Below are positions 9,790 to 18,886 of a stretch of 26,134 nucleotides of DNA, one piece after another. Made by a program: the position numbers and the translations under genes. Each line of letters starts with the position of its first letter. The first letter of the stretch is position 1. This DNA comes from Nemertoderma westbladi (lineage: Eukaryota > Xenacoelomorpha > Nemertodermatida > Nemertodermatidae). Under the pieces are notes generated by a model. That model saw nothing but the letters and a program-made list of their open reading frames with translations, was not told the DNA's origin and ran no database searches. The DNA is taken from assembly GCA_032718475.1 (NCBI GenBank), contig JAUCBJ010007972.1, positions 1 to 26,134 of the forward strand, in the 5' to 3' direction.

Positions 9790-10240
9790 TGTCATGAACG
9801 GGATGAATGTATATTCTTCTGATTGTTGAACCGCCCATGAACAGTTTAAAAAACACAATATTATGATTACATATTTCTCTAATTTAATAATTAACTAACT
9901 AATTACAAAAATGACACATATTACAACGACAATTAGCAACTGGTTTTACCATCACCGCACCAACACTCTATGTATACTCCTATTATTGTAGCAATACTAA
10001 TTGACCCTTTTAATTAGGACGAACAGCAGGGGCATGTCTTCCTAACGATGAGGTAATTCTAGCGTTGTACAAACAATAGTTAATAATATAGACGATACTG
10101 TATGTATATCAATGATATAATGTATGAGTTGATGTCAATGAACCCCTGCTGTTGCCAACTACTGTACTATGCACATTAATATTAAATCATTAACGAAAAC
10201 AAACTTTATTTCCCTACTTGAATATATATATTTTATGACA
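9790..10240 (-). repeat. 5' LTR of the BEL/Pao element
   Basis: 451 bp, identical to 3274-3724 except for T at 10183. It carries the promoter for the minus-strand transcript. A TATATATA run and AATAAA lie within the first 40 bases on the minus strand. Confidence 0.95.
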
Positions 10241-10245
10241 CATGA
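10241..10245. repeat. Target-site duplication, right copy (CATGA)
   Basis: Exact repeat of 3269-3273, directly after the right LTR. Confidence 0.9.
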
Positions 10246-10248
10246 ATT

Positions 10249-11116
10249 CTAGTTATCTAATACTTCTAAACATTCTGTAATTGCACTTACTATTATATTA
10301 TTTGAAAACTGAACCATAAATTCGGACATACAAATGCAGCCTACAATACTATACTTGTTTCTTATAAAGGCGGTTTTTGGGCACATTAAAATTGCATGAT
10401 GTTCATTTTGTACTGAACTGCCATCACAAATACAAACACGATCACTACTGGGTATGCGGGCCCATCGGCCCATTTCTATCCGTAGGCGGTGCGAACTTAA
10501 CCGAAATCTGTTAAAATTTACACGTTTACTATCTGGAATAAAATTATTTGATTGCTTATAAATTGCATGCACGGATAAATTAGGGTTTATGTCTAGATAA
10601 GTTTTATACTTCGTATGTGCTAGAGCCATCTTTCTAATAGAGTCCTTTAAACAAATTAGATTATTTTGCACGAAATCATTTCCATTCGTATTAATAAGAT
10701 TTTCTAAATATAAATAACCAGGGGATTGAACTTTCTTACACATATTGTATATAATATATACCGGGTCATTAATATCCCACGTTTTCATTAGTCTAACCAT
10801 TGAACTTTTCGTAATAATTTTCATTTTTGCACTCATTTCTGGTATTCCTAATTCTACAAGGCATAATTTGTTCGGCGTAGTTACTCGTACGTTTAATAAA
10901 AGTTTAACTAGTTTTATGTACATGGATTTCAGTTCGACAGTGCTACCCCCTAACCATGTATCACACGAATATAATATTGAGCTTAATATAGCACAATTGA
11001 AAACTTTCAGTTTATAAATAAACGGCATATTGGAATTCGTAGCACAAAAAATACCAAATTTTCTCAACTGTTTTTGACATTCTGATATATGGAGTTTAAT
11101 GGCGGAGGATATTGGT
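10249..11116 (-). pseudogene. LINE A: 5'-truncated non-LTR retrotransposon ORF, C-terminal part
   Basis: A frame of about 290 residues gives the region after the RT core of a CR1/L2-like LINE: SSAIKLHISECQKQLRKFG, FNCAILSSILYSCDTWLGG, then VELGIPEM, and near the end FRLSSHRLRIEMGRWARIP followed by a Cys/His cluster (CICD, then EHHAILMC). The fingers, YADD palm and endonuclease are missing, as in 5'-truncated LINE copies. The frame is intact to its stop codon at 10249-10251, so the copy is not very old. The BEL/Pao element inserted just after the stop, and the 3' UTR is at 3136-3273. The 5' edge near 11116 joins a fragment of another LINE (LINE B). The clade is a tentative reading of motifs. 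Confidence 0.8.
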
Positions 11117-11440
11117 ATGCTCAAGCATACCATCCTTTGAGCTTATGCTCATCCCATCAGAGACTTGCTGAGGACTTTCAAAGTCAACTGTCAAAATTCT
11201 GGAGTTAATAAAAAGACCAACACTAGAAGCAGCATGTTCTAATGAGCTGAGGAGCCGTTGGGCTCCCTCTAGTGATTCTGAGAGTACTCCGAAGTCATCA
11301 GCTAGGTACTTGGCAGGATTTCCTCGACTTCTGGAGCCGGTAGGTGGAGTTATCATCACCACATCATGATCTAAGGACAACGATATACTTCTGATATAAG
11401 TAGGATCGTGAACCGTGAGAAATATAGCATAATACAGCAT
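11117..11440 (-). pseudogene. LINE B reverse-transcriptase fragment (minus copy)
   Basis: The minus strand reads SLSLDHDVV, ITPPTGSRSRGNPAKYL, ADDFGVLSESLEGAQRLLSSL, EHAASSVGLFI, then FESPQQVSDGMSISSKDG. The plus-strand copy at 12672 has nearly the same residues but with TDLDFADD where this copy has only ADD, so about five codons are deleted at the catalytic palm motif. A KTK segment is also missing after FINSR. The frame ends at the junction with LINE A at about 11117. It is a non-functional remnant; LINE A may have inserted into it. Confidence 0.75.
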
Positions 11441-12336
11441 ATGAGTATTCTTTATGGATCTCTAGTTAAATTCTGTATTTTGAAGACTGGGTCATTTTCA
11501 CCTATAGAGGCCATTGATGGTGGGACAAAGAACCGTACGGCAGTTTTAATCAGAGGTTATTTGCGTCGATTTTCTCCGGGAGAGGGATGAATTTGCGTCG
11601 AAAGTCCCCCCTCTCTGAAACGCCTTTTGAAAAGAAATTAAGTGCCCTTTTCGTATGTATCCATCCTTTTTTTTATTATGTAGGAAAAGTTGTCCTTTAT
11701 TTAATCCTGATCGCATTGGTTAAAAAATAGATTTTGTGGAAGAAACTATATAAAAAAAGTAACTGATATTAATAAATAATAATACATTTCTTCGGAACTC
11801 AATTAACTTTTATATAATAATCATTCTTTAGAAATCCAACTTTTATACTACGTCATTCATTATGAAGTAGAACTCCGAGATAATAATTGTATTTCGAGAT
11901 AATTACATTTTAGAGTAAACTAAACAAGATGTTAGATCAAACCTGATATTTCGTGTCCACCAAACTGGCGAATTAGGAGATAAATTTCACCGTTTTGCAT
12001 TCTGTATCTTTATGTACAGAATATCTACGATATAACGGTCGGTTTGGGAATTCCGGGCCCTTAGCAGGCCCAACTTTCGGGCCCGTACCATTAGGAAATA
12101 ATATGGGACTGTGATAAGTTTGAAAATATATCGGTAAACCAATTAATTAGGCTCTATCCTTACATTAATTGTTAAGTCTATATTAAATATGTGGGAATTC
12201 CACATGTTGAAGAGCCATGATAGTTATTTTGATATCCGATTTTTGCAGTTAGTAGTACTAGAACGCCATCAAGATAAGCGAACCTGTCTTACACAGGAGG
12301 CGTTAGAACTTCGGATGAATTTTTATTGCGTCCAGT
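11441..12336. other. Non-coding stretch
   Basis: I see no gene. The part next to LINE B may be its decayed upstream sequence. There is a repeat of TTTGCGTCGA near 11561 and 11590, and the rest is AT-rich. Confidence 0.5.
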
Positions 12337-12355
12337 CCCCCCCCCCCCCCCCCCC
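12337..12355 (+). repeat. Poly-C tract (19 C)
   Basis: A run of 19 C followed by TCCCC. It is one of five long G/C homopolymers in the window. Confidence 0.9.
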
Positions 12356-12629
12356 TCCCCTATCTGCCAAGTGGAGGTCAATGTGCTGCTGAGCGAATGG
12401 GCTTTCCACCCAATTCTAACAATTATACTGCATTGGTGAAGATTTACATCCCGCGTGCTTGCACGCCACTAGTAATGAAATCGACAAATCTCAAAGTCAG
12501 AATAACAATTTTAGTTCAAATCGTATTATTAATATTTTATGGGATTAATATAAGGATATTTCTGAAAATATTTACTATAGGAAATTTCCGGGAAATACCT
12601 AGGAAATTTCCTAACATTTCCTGACTCAC
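12356..12629. other. Non-coding stretch
   Basis: No gene is recognised. GGAAATTTCC-like short palindromic words occur near 12580-12615. Confidence 0.4.
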
Positions 12630-13481
12630 ATCCCTGCCAAGTACCTAACTGATCTAGACTTTGCTGATGACTTGGGAGTGCTCTCAGAGTCGCTAGGGGG
12701 AGCCCGACGGCTCCTCAACTCATTAGAACATGCTGCTTCTAGTGTTGGTCTTTTTATTAAATCCAGAAAGACCAAAATTTTGACAGTTAACTTTGAAAGT
12801 CCTCAGCAAGTCTCTGATCGGATGAGCATAAGCTCAAAGGATGGTAGGCTTGAGCATGTGGACGACTTCTGTTATCTGGGATCGCATGGATCCGGAAGTC
12901 AGGTGAGGACCTTCGAATACGTAAGGAAAAGGCATGGGCAGCCCTGAATAGGCTTTCCAGGATTTGGAAGTCACCGAGAATTAATCGGAAACTTACCGAT
13001 TATTTAGATCAGCAGTAGTTCCAGTACTCCTCTACGGGAGTCCATGCTGGGCTGTAACTGCTGAGGACACCAAATCTCTGGATGGCACATTCACAAGAAT
13101 GCTACGCCGGGTTCATTATGTCAATGCACACATCTCCAACCAGACACTATGTAACATTGGAGGTGTCTCATTGGTTCACCCAAGCTTGACACTAGAACAA
13201 AATCGCCTCCGCTTTGCAGAATATTGCTTTCGCCATGAGGACCAGCCAGTGCATAATCTTGTACTTTGGCAGCCTCATGGAGTGAATAAGCATGGTGGAC
13301 GGCCCATGACTTTCTTGAGACGCATCTTAAAGGACACTGGCCTTGAAGATGTGGATGATCTAGCAAATGTCATGGGTGATAGGGAGTTGTGGCGGCGCAA
13401 TTTTGACGACATTTTGGCGACAAGTCGGAACAGCATTCTTAAAAATGCAGCTCCAATGCAGCATGCCGATCCTAGTAGTAG
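12630..13481 (+). pseudogene. LINE B: 3' part of a non-LTR retrotransposon (plus copy)
   Basis: This fragment starts at the RT palm with PAKYLTDLDFADDLGVLSES, the ADD pair intact, then RKTKILTVNFES and DDFCYLGSHGSGSQ. A frame change and stops occur between about 12940 and 13090. Beyond them the protein continues with VPVLLYGSPCWAV, FTRMLRRVHYVN, RLRFAEYCFRHEDQPVHNLVLW, GRPMTFLRRILKDTGL and DRELWRRNFDDIL, a C-terminal region common in LINEs of marine invertebrates. The 3' end is ATCCTAGTAGTAG at 13470-13481, a short (TAG)n tail shared with the copy at 26006. Everything upstream of the palm is missing. Confidence 0.85.
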
Positions 13482-13497
13482 ACTCATATCCCTAGGT

Positions 13498-14107
13498 AGG
13501 GGATACATGAACGAACGTAATCAGGATCGAAAGTAATATAGTTATTACGTATCGAACGTAACCGCAATTATGTTACATTGGATCCTATAACTAACTATGT
13601 TACATTCGATCTACAAATTACTAAGCCCGTATGTAACATTGTCATTTACAGATTTAAAGGATTAAGATAAAGATAAAAATATAGATAAAGATAAAGATTT
13701 ACAGATTAAAACAATAAACGAAAGTTAACACATGTTACAAGATTATGCAGGTTACTTTTATTTAAAGGCTGTAAGGAGCAGGTTACAGAGGCGTGTTGTC
13801 GGAACCAAAACAATAAACGAAAGTTAACACATGTTTACAAGATTATGCAGGTTACTTAATTGGGTCTTGGGTCTTTGTTTTGTAGTACTCACTAAACTGT
13901 TTCTTCCTGTAAATAAACGAAGCATTTCATCGGTTAACTCCTGAAATCAAAACACAACTGAAATATATGTATGTTACATTCGAGCTTAGTAAATTATAGA
14001 TCGAATGTAACATAGTTATAGGATCCTATGTAACATAATTGAGGTTACGTTCGATTCATAAAAACTATGTTACATTCGATCCTGATTACGTTCGGTCTGT
14101 CACCCCT
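13498..14107. mobile_element. Inverted-repeat element (MITE-like), 610 bp
   Basis: The arms at about 13498-13640 and 13970-14107 are inverted copies of each other. Shared words include GAACGTAATCAGGATCGAA, ATCGAACGTAACC, CAATTATGTTACAT, GGATCCTATAACTA and TATGTTACATTCGATCTA. The outer ends read AGGGG and CCCCT, flanked on both sides by AGGT (13494-13497 and 14108-14111), a possible 4-bp target duplication. There is no coding capacity. The centre carries AGATAAAGATAA simple sequence and a duplicated segment of about 50 bp. Confidence 0.75.
13707..13859 (+). repeat. Direct repeat inside the inverted-repeat element, 100-bp spacing
   Basis: AAACAATAAACGAAAGTTAA followed by CACATGTTACAAGATTATGC and AGGTTACTT occurs at about 13708-13758 and again at 13809-13857. 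Between the copies lies a single copy of the dispersed GGAGCAGGTTACAGAG repeat. Confidence 0.8.
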
Positions 14108-14244
14108 AGGTAGGTAGAGCACCCCTTCTGTTATGTTCCCCCCTGCTGCGTATATTGCAGATGTGAGATAACGTCCTACATTATACACAATATAATAGAT
14201 AGTTAATAATTGTATCAAACATATAATATAACATTATATAATAT
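14108..14244. other. Short spacer between two inverted-repeat elements
   Basis: AT-rich, with (TATAA)-like words before the foldback structure. No gene. Confidence 0.4.
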
Positions 14245-14361
14245 ACGCCACTAATTGAATGCCACCCCAAATTAGATGATTTATCACCAAAATAAATTAT
14301 TTTCCACCAAATGTATTTTTTTGTAGCACCAATGCACATCCCCCAATATTGAATATCCCTC

Positions 14362-14606
14362 TCACCAAAAATAATTATTCATCCCCTAAAAACAATTATT
14401 CATCCTCCAAAAACAATTATTCATCCCCCAAAAACAATTATTCTTCCCCCATAAAACAATTATTCATCCCCCAAAAACAATTATTCGTCCCCCAAAAACA
14501 ATTATTCATCCCCCAAAAACAATTATTCATCCCCCAAAAACAATTATTCTACCCCCAAAACAATTGTTGATTCCCCAAAAACAATTATTCATCCCCCAAA
14601 ACTAAT
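14362..14606 (+). repeat. 21-bp minisatellite, left arm, about 12 units
   Basis: Units of about 21 bp read CCAAAAACAATTATTCATCCC, with single-base changes (GTCCC, CTTCCC, CTACCC) and a few length variants. The in-frame peptide this gives is a consequence of the unit being divisible by three. Confidence 0.9.
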
Positions 14607-14951
14607 TACTTGTCAACCAAAAAAAATTATTCCAACACCAAATAGTTTATATTAAATCCTGACGGTATTCTTCACATGGGCTCATGCTTCAGTCTTCAGT
14701 TACAGTATTCGTACCGATAGGCCTGGTCTATTGCCTTCAGAACAACGTATTCTGTTATTAGGTTTCGTACCGATGTACCTACAGTTACTTACTTCAGTTT
14801 CAGTATTCGTAACTATTGGCCTATCTACAGTATTATTGCCTCTGGCCTATTACTTACTCTGTTATTAGGTTTCAGTATTACGGCAGTAGGCGCTACTGAA
14901 GTTTTTGTCTAACTTCTAGGAAGTGCTAGGCCTATTGCTGCAGTAGTATAG
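14607..14951. repeat. Foldback spacer with an internal duplication
   Basis: After about 40 bp of looser arm units, the spacer holds two diverged direct copies: CTTCAGTTACAGTATTCGTA at 14695 and CTTCAGTTTCAGTATTCGTA at 14792, each followed by TCTGTTATTAGGTTTC (14751 and 14859). No coding frame is seen. Confidence 0.65.
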
Positions 14952-16042
14952 TATTTAATTTGGGGGATTATGTATTTATTTTGGGCTAAAATAAAATGTA
15001 TTTGTTTTGGGGGAAAATGTATTTATTTTGGGCTAAAATGTATTTGTTTTGGGGGAAAATGTATTTATTTTGGGCTAAAATAAAATGTATTTGTTTGGGG
15101 GAAAATGTATTTATTTTGGGCTAAAATGTATTTATTCTGGGGGAAAATGTATTTATTTTGGGCTAAAATAAAATGTATTTATTTTGGGGGAAAATGTATT
15201 TATTTTGGGCTAAAATAAAATGTATTTGTTTTGGGGTAAAATGTATTTATTTTGGGGGAAAATGTATTTATTTTGGGCTAAAATAAAATGTATTTGTTTT
15301 GGGGGAAAATATATTTATTTTGGGCTAAAATGTATTTGTTTTGGGGTAAAATGTATTTATTTTGGGGTAAAATGTATTTATTTTGGGCTAAAATGTATTT
15401 ATTTTGGAGGAAAATGTATTTATTTTGGGCTAAAATGTATTTGTTTTGGGAGAAAATGTATTTGTTTTGGGGGAAAATGTATTTATTTTGGGCTAAAATG
15501 TATTAATTTTGTGCTAAAATGTATTTGTTTTGGGGGAAAATATATTTATTTTGGACGAAAATGTATTTGTTTTGAGGGAAAATGTATTTATTTTGGGCTA
15601 AAATAAAATGTATTTGTTTTGGCGGAAAATGTATTTGTTTTGGGGGAAAATGTATTTATTTTGGGCTAAAATGTATTAATTTTGTGCTAAAATGTATTTG
15701 TTTTGGGGGAAAATATATTTATTTTGGGCGAAAATGTATTTGTTTTGGGCTATAATGTATTTATTTTGGGCTAAAATGTATTTGTTTTGGGGAAAATGTA
15801 TTTGTTTTGGGGTAAAATGTATTTATTTTGGGCTAAAATGTATTTATTTTGGGGGAAAATGTATTTATTTTGGGCTAAAATGTATTTGTTTAGGGGGAAA
15901 ATGTATTTGTTTTGGGGGAAAATGTATTTATTTTGGGCTAAAATGCATTAATTTTGGGCTAAAATGTATTTGTTTTGGGGGAAAATGAATTTATTTTGGG
16001 CTAAAATGTATTTGTTTTTGAGGAAAATGTATTTATTTTGGG
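14952..16042 (+). repeat. 21-bp minisatellite, right arm, about 50 units
   Basis: About 1.1 kb of units near AAAATGTATTTATTTTGGGCT. Two variants, ending GGGGGA and GGGCTA, often alternate, giving a 42-bp higher-order period. Some units carry a 5-bp addition (AAAATAAAATG). Open frames of up to 128 codons, reading MYLFWGK or CICFGGK over and over, arise only because 21 is a multiple of three. Confidence 0.95.
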
Positions 16043-16307
16043 AAATTTTTTTAATTATTTTGGGGATTTTGTCATTTGTTTTGGTGCTAATAATTGGTTT
16101 TGGGGAGCATTTATTTATTTTGGTATTGAATAATTGGTTTTGGTGTTGAATAATTTATTTTGGTGTTTGAATAATTTTATTTGGGGTGACTTTATTTTAT
16201 TTGCTGTTGAATATTTTTTGTTTGGGGTCACATTATTTAATTTGGTATAAAATAATTTTTTTTGGTGAAGTTTTCATCAATTTTGGGATGACTTTAATTG
16301 GTAGCCT
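16043..16307 (+). repeat. Outer, irregular part of the right foldback arm
   Basis: Units such as TTGGTGTTGAATAATTTATT and TTTGGGGTGACTTTATT of 25-35 bp are inverted relatives of the CACCAAAATAAATTATT units at 14250-14360. Confidence 0.6.
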
Positions 16308-16334
16308 ATAATATATATTAAACATAAGTCCATT

Positions 16335-16384
16335 AGAGCCTTATGACTTAGGGTTATATGACAGTTTTAATTAGGGTTTGGGCC
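16335..16384 (+). repeat. 50-bp repeat with TTAGGG words (copy 1)
   Basis: Begins AGAGCCTTATGACTTAGGGT and ends TTTAATTAGGGTTTGGGCC. A second copy is at 18488-18537 with only a handful of differences. TAACCCTAACC follows shortly after. Confidence 0.8.
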
Positions 16385-17747
16385 TGACTAACTAACCCTA
16401 ACCAAAAAAACAAACTTATAAATCCAAGTTAAAGTGCTGGCTAGGACTACTGCAGTATTACTATACTTAAGTCTATGGGGAGGGGGGGCATTCCGCGTGG
16501 GGGGTGCATATTCGCCTACATGTAGGACACCGGTCACAAGAAAAATTCTAAACTAAAATCCAATTTATACTGTGATTATACAGTTTCTCCCTTATACAAT
16601 ATGTTGGTTTCTCCACCGTCTGCGTGCGTGCCTTTAGAAACTGCTGGACACCTGAAGAATTTCATTGATTTACCTTTAGAAAAATTGCTGATAAACCCAA
16701 TTTCTACTGTCTACTAATTTCTACTATTTTTCAACACAATTTAAAAAAAGATTCATCTCATATCGTAACATATTTTTCTTTTGATTCCATTTGATCACAT
16801 TCGGTCCAGCCAACAAAACAAACTCTTTATCTCATTTTTAACCAACTTTCTATATTTTTAATTTTATGTTCTGTGATTACGTGTTATAGTGTTGCTGTAG
16901 TAAAACTCATACTGTACAATCTGTTTATAATTATTAGAAAATATAATATTTCTACAATTCAGTCTAAGATATAGGACCTATTCCATATTTTGACTGATAA
17001 ATTTGTTATTTTGTGATTAATTGTTATAAGAAAATAGTCCAGGATTAGGCTATGAATAAAATCATAATAGTCTTAAATAGGGACAGGCTGTGATACAAAA
17101 TCTATTATTTATTTTGTCGTATTGTATATTAAAAATAATTAAATTTGATTTGCGAAGGCCTATCATATTTGATATTTAATAATAATAACACAATGTTAAT
17201 AACATAAAGTAACCTACCACACTATTCAGTCCACATACCTGACTGGAGGATGATGTTATACATACAGTAGGGTGAGCTTGGAGCAAGCACATCTATCTTT
17301 GTGTGAATTAGAGACGGGGAGGGGGACTTGATGCAAATTCCATCTTTGGCGAATTAATATATCGCCTCAAAGTTAAATTTAAATTAAGAGAAAAGAGCAG
17401 TTTACACTGGCAAGTTTACCGGGAGGGCAGGTTTATAACCAAAACAATAAACAAAAGTCAATAAAAAAGGAAACTTTGGTTACGACGGCATTTCGTAGGG
17501 TACTATATTTTGGATTTTTCTTGTCGTTTCTAATTTTTCAAAATCACATCCGTATTTTATCGAATTTCGGGAATGATTTCTTAAAATCGGGTCTTATTGT
17601 ATCCTGTACCTGATTTTTACTTCTTTATTATATTTTTAATTTTACTTTAAATTTGGCATCTTTTGTCTCTACTGATGATCCTCGGCTTGTTCCCCTCCCC
17701 AAACTGATTTGGCATCTTTCTGAAATTGGTTTATTTTCGCGATAGTT
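16385..17747. other. AT-rich non-coding stretch
   Basis: No gene is recognised on either strand. One diverged copy of the dispersed repeat (GAGCAGTTTACA, then ATAACCAAAACAATAAAC) lies at about 17393-17455. Confidence 0.5.
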
Positions 17748-17766
17748 GGGGGGGGGGGGGGGGGGG
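17748..17766 (+). repeat. Poly-G tract (19 G)
   Basis: Uninterrupted G19 in otherwise mixed sequence. Confidence 0.9.
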
Positions 17767-18078
17767 ATTTCCAGCAATCCCGCAGTCAACGGGTTTGGAC
17801 TACATGGTCTTGCTCGTGTGGGTGGACCACCGAACATTGCGAATTTTAGACAAAAGAAAGACAATTAATTGTTTAAATTTTATTGTTTAATTGGTAATCA
17901 ACGACAAAATAGTGGAAAAATTCCCTATATTTATATATTTTAGACAAGCGTGACATAACACACTAAATAATGAAATGATACATAGTTAACATACTTCACT
18001 ATATAGGAAAAATCTTATAGAAAATCAACCTGCAACAATAAATATTCAATATAAGATAAGACCGCGAGAACCTTATAT
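17767..18078. other. Non-coding stretch
   Basis: No gene or clear repeat is seen. Confidence 0.4.
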
Positions 18079-18154
18079 CTCGTGCCGTACGAACGCATGG
18101 CGATTTCCAACTTGGTTTACCTTGGCACGCCATGTTGCCTTCGTACAGTGCGAG
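18079..18154. other. Compact 76-nt hairpin, candidate structured RNA
   Basis: The left arm (18079-18102, CTCGTGCCGTACGAACGCAT then GGCG) pairs with the right arm ending at 18154 (GTACAGTGCGAG). There are about 22 pairs, two of them G-U, with two mismatches, one 3-nt bulge and a 25-nt loop. Weaker pairing continues about ten positions outward. The size and bulge pattern resemble an animal pre-miRNA, but either strand could form it and no family is recognised. A small palindromic element is the alternative. Confidence 0.5.
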
Positions 18155-18400
18155 AAGTGAGAATCAGTTTTTGTACCAAGATATGTTATACAAAATCTCT
18201 TAGCACCAAAGTACTTAAATTCATTATCAAATAAAATGATGTAAAATTCGTTTAGAATTAAGTTTTTAGTTGTTTGTTGGCCTTCCAGCGCTTTCGCACT
18301 ACAGTTCAGTACTAATTCAGAACTTAGAGACTGGGAGGTTGGCTTGGTTTGTCTAAAGTTAGTGATAGTTGGTCAGACACAAGCCATGATTAAAAAATTA
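18155..18400. other. Non-coding stretch
   Basis: No gene or repeat is recognised. Confidence 0.4.
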
Positions 18401-18537
18401 AGTTAACCCTAACCCTAAGTCAAGAGGCTCTAATCTAAGAACTTTTGTGTCATTTTACAGACATTTGGACGGAAAATTTCATAGAACAGAGCCTCATGAC
18501 TTAGGGTTAACTTACTGTTTTAATTAGGGTTTGGGCC
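18401..18537. repeat. Inverted repeat with telomere-like words (includes copy 2)
   Basis: AGTTAACCCTAACCCTAAGT followed by CAAGAGGCTCT (18401-18431) is inverted as AGAGCCTCATGACTTAGGGT followed by TAACT (18488-18512). The arms enclose 56 bp. The right arm continues as the second copy of the 50-bp repeat seen at 16335. It could be the end of a small DNA transposon. Confidence 0.7.
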
Positions 18538-18816
18538 GCCACTCTTTTGACATTAAGGTCCACGAGTTCTGCCTAGTTTACTTATATTTGGCCCCCAAAC
18601 GAATCATTACCCCATTATTATTACTTCACATCTGTTCTCAGTTTCTCAACAATTTTCATATTTTTCATAACAAATGGTAACCACATTCACAACAAGTAGG
18701 CTTATTCAATTAACGTAATACTGTGGTTGTTGTTTGTTTTGGTTAAGGTAGTATATTAATATTGTAACGCCATTTCTTGCAAAAAAAAACAGATAAAAAT
18801 ACACTGCAAAGCACAT
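18538..18816. other. Non-coding stretch
   Basis: No gene recognised; a short A run lies at 18781-18789. Confidence 0.4.
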
Positions 18817-18886
18817 AAAGAGAAATAAACAACCGAGGATGAAGAAACTAGAAAGAGAAATAAACAACCGAGGATGAAGAAACTGA
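18817..18886 (+). repeat. 35-bp tandem duplication, two copies
   Basis: AAAGAGAAATAAACAACCGA followed by GGATGAAGAAACT occurs twice at a 35-bp spacing with no differences over most of its length. Confidence 0.9.

Larger units (their letters stand above)
3274..10240 (-). mobile_element. BEL/Pao LTR retrotransposon, near-identical LTRs, broken pol
   Basis: This 6967-bp element lies on the minus strand. In transcription order it has: 5' LTR (9790-10240), primer binding site right after the LTR, a short leader, a gag-protease-reverse transcriptase-RNase H frame (9628-5240), an integrase frame (5243-3924), a polypurine tract (3733-3725) and 3' LTR (3274-3724). Protein motifs fit the Pao/BEL superfamily: a DUF1759-type Gag, CCHC knuckles, a Pao-type protease, the RT core, RNase H, and an integrase with a DUF5641-type tail. 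The LTRs match at 450 of 451 positions, so insertion was recent. The copy nevertheless has a substituted RT catalytic Asp and a one-base frame change before integrase. There is no env-like frame. Confidence 0.95.
14245..16307. mobile_element. Foldback-like element with minisatellite arms
   Basis: Two arms of short tandem units lie in opposite orientation around a spacer of about 0.3 kb. The left unit is close to CCCCCAAAAACAATTATTCAT; the right unit, reverse-complemented, is close to CCCCCAAAACAAATACATTT. Outside the regular arrays both arms pass into looser CACCAAAATAAATTATT units. The outermost bases also match in inverted order (ACGCCACTAATTG against AGGCTACCAATTA). ATAATAT flanks both ends (14238-14244 and 16308-16314), a possible 7-bp target duplication, though in AT-rich sequence. 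The layout recalls Drosophila FB/Galileo foldback elements. No transposase frame is present. Confidence 0.55.

Noticed and set aside
13099-13536. LINE B frame read as a complete 145-residue protein
   Set aside because: The first Met is internal to a longer LINE domain, and the last residues run past the LINE tail into the neighbouring inverted-repeat element.
14349-14570. 73-codon frame of NNYSSPK/QKQLFIP repeats
   Set aside because: By-product of the left 21-bp minisatellite.
15220-15988. Open frames of 98-128 codons reading MYLFWGK/CICFGGK repeats
   Set aside because: They arise from a 21-bp satellite whose unit is divisible by three; several frames are open at once and the protein resembles nothing.
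14362-16042. CRISPR-like array
   Set aside because: There are no unique spacers between units; they are contiguous minisatellites in a eukaryotic setting.
18401-18537. Chromosome end or interstitial telomere array
   Set aside because: Only one or two TTAGGG units, arranged inside an inverted repeat, with no longer array.
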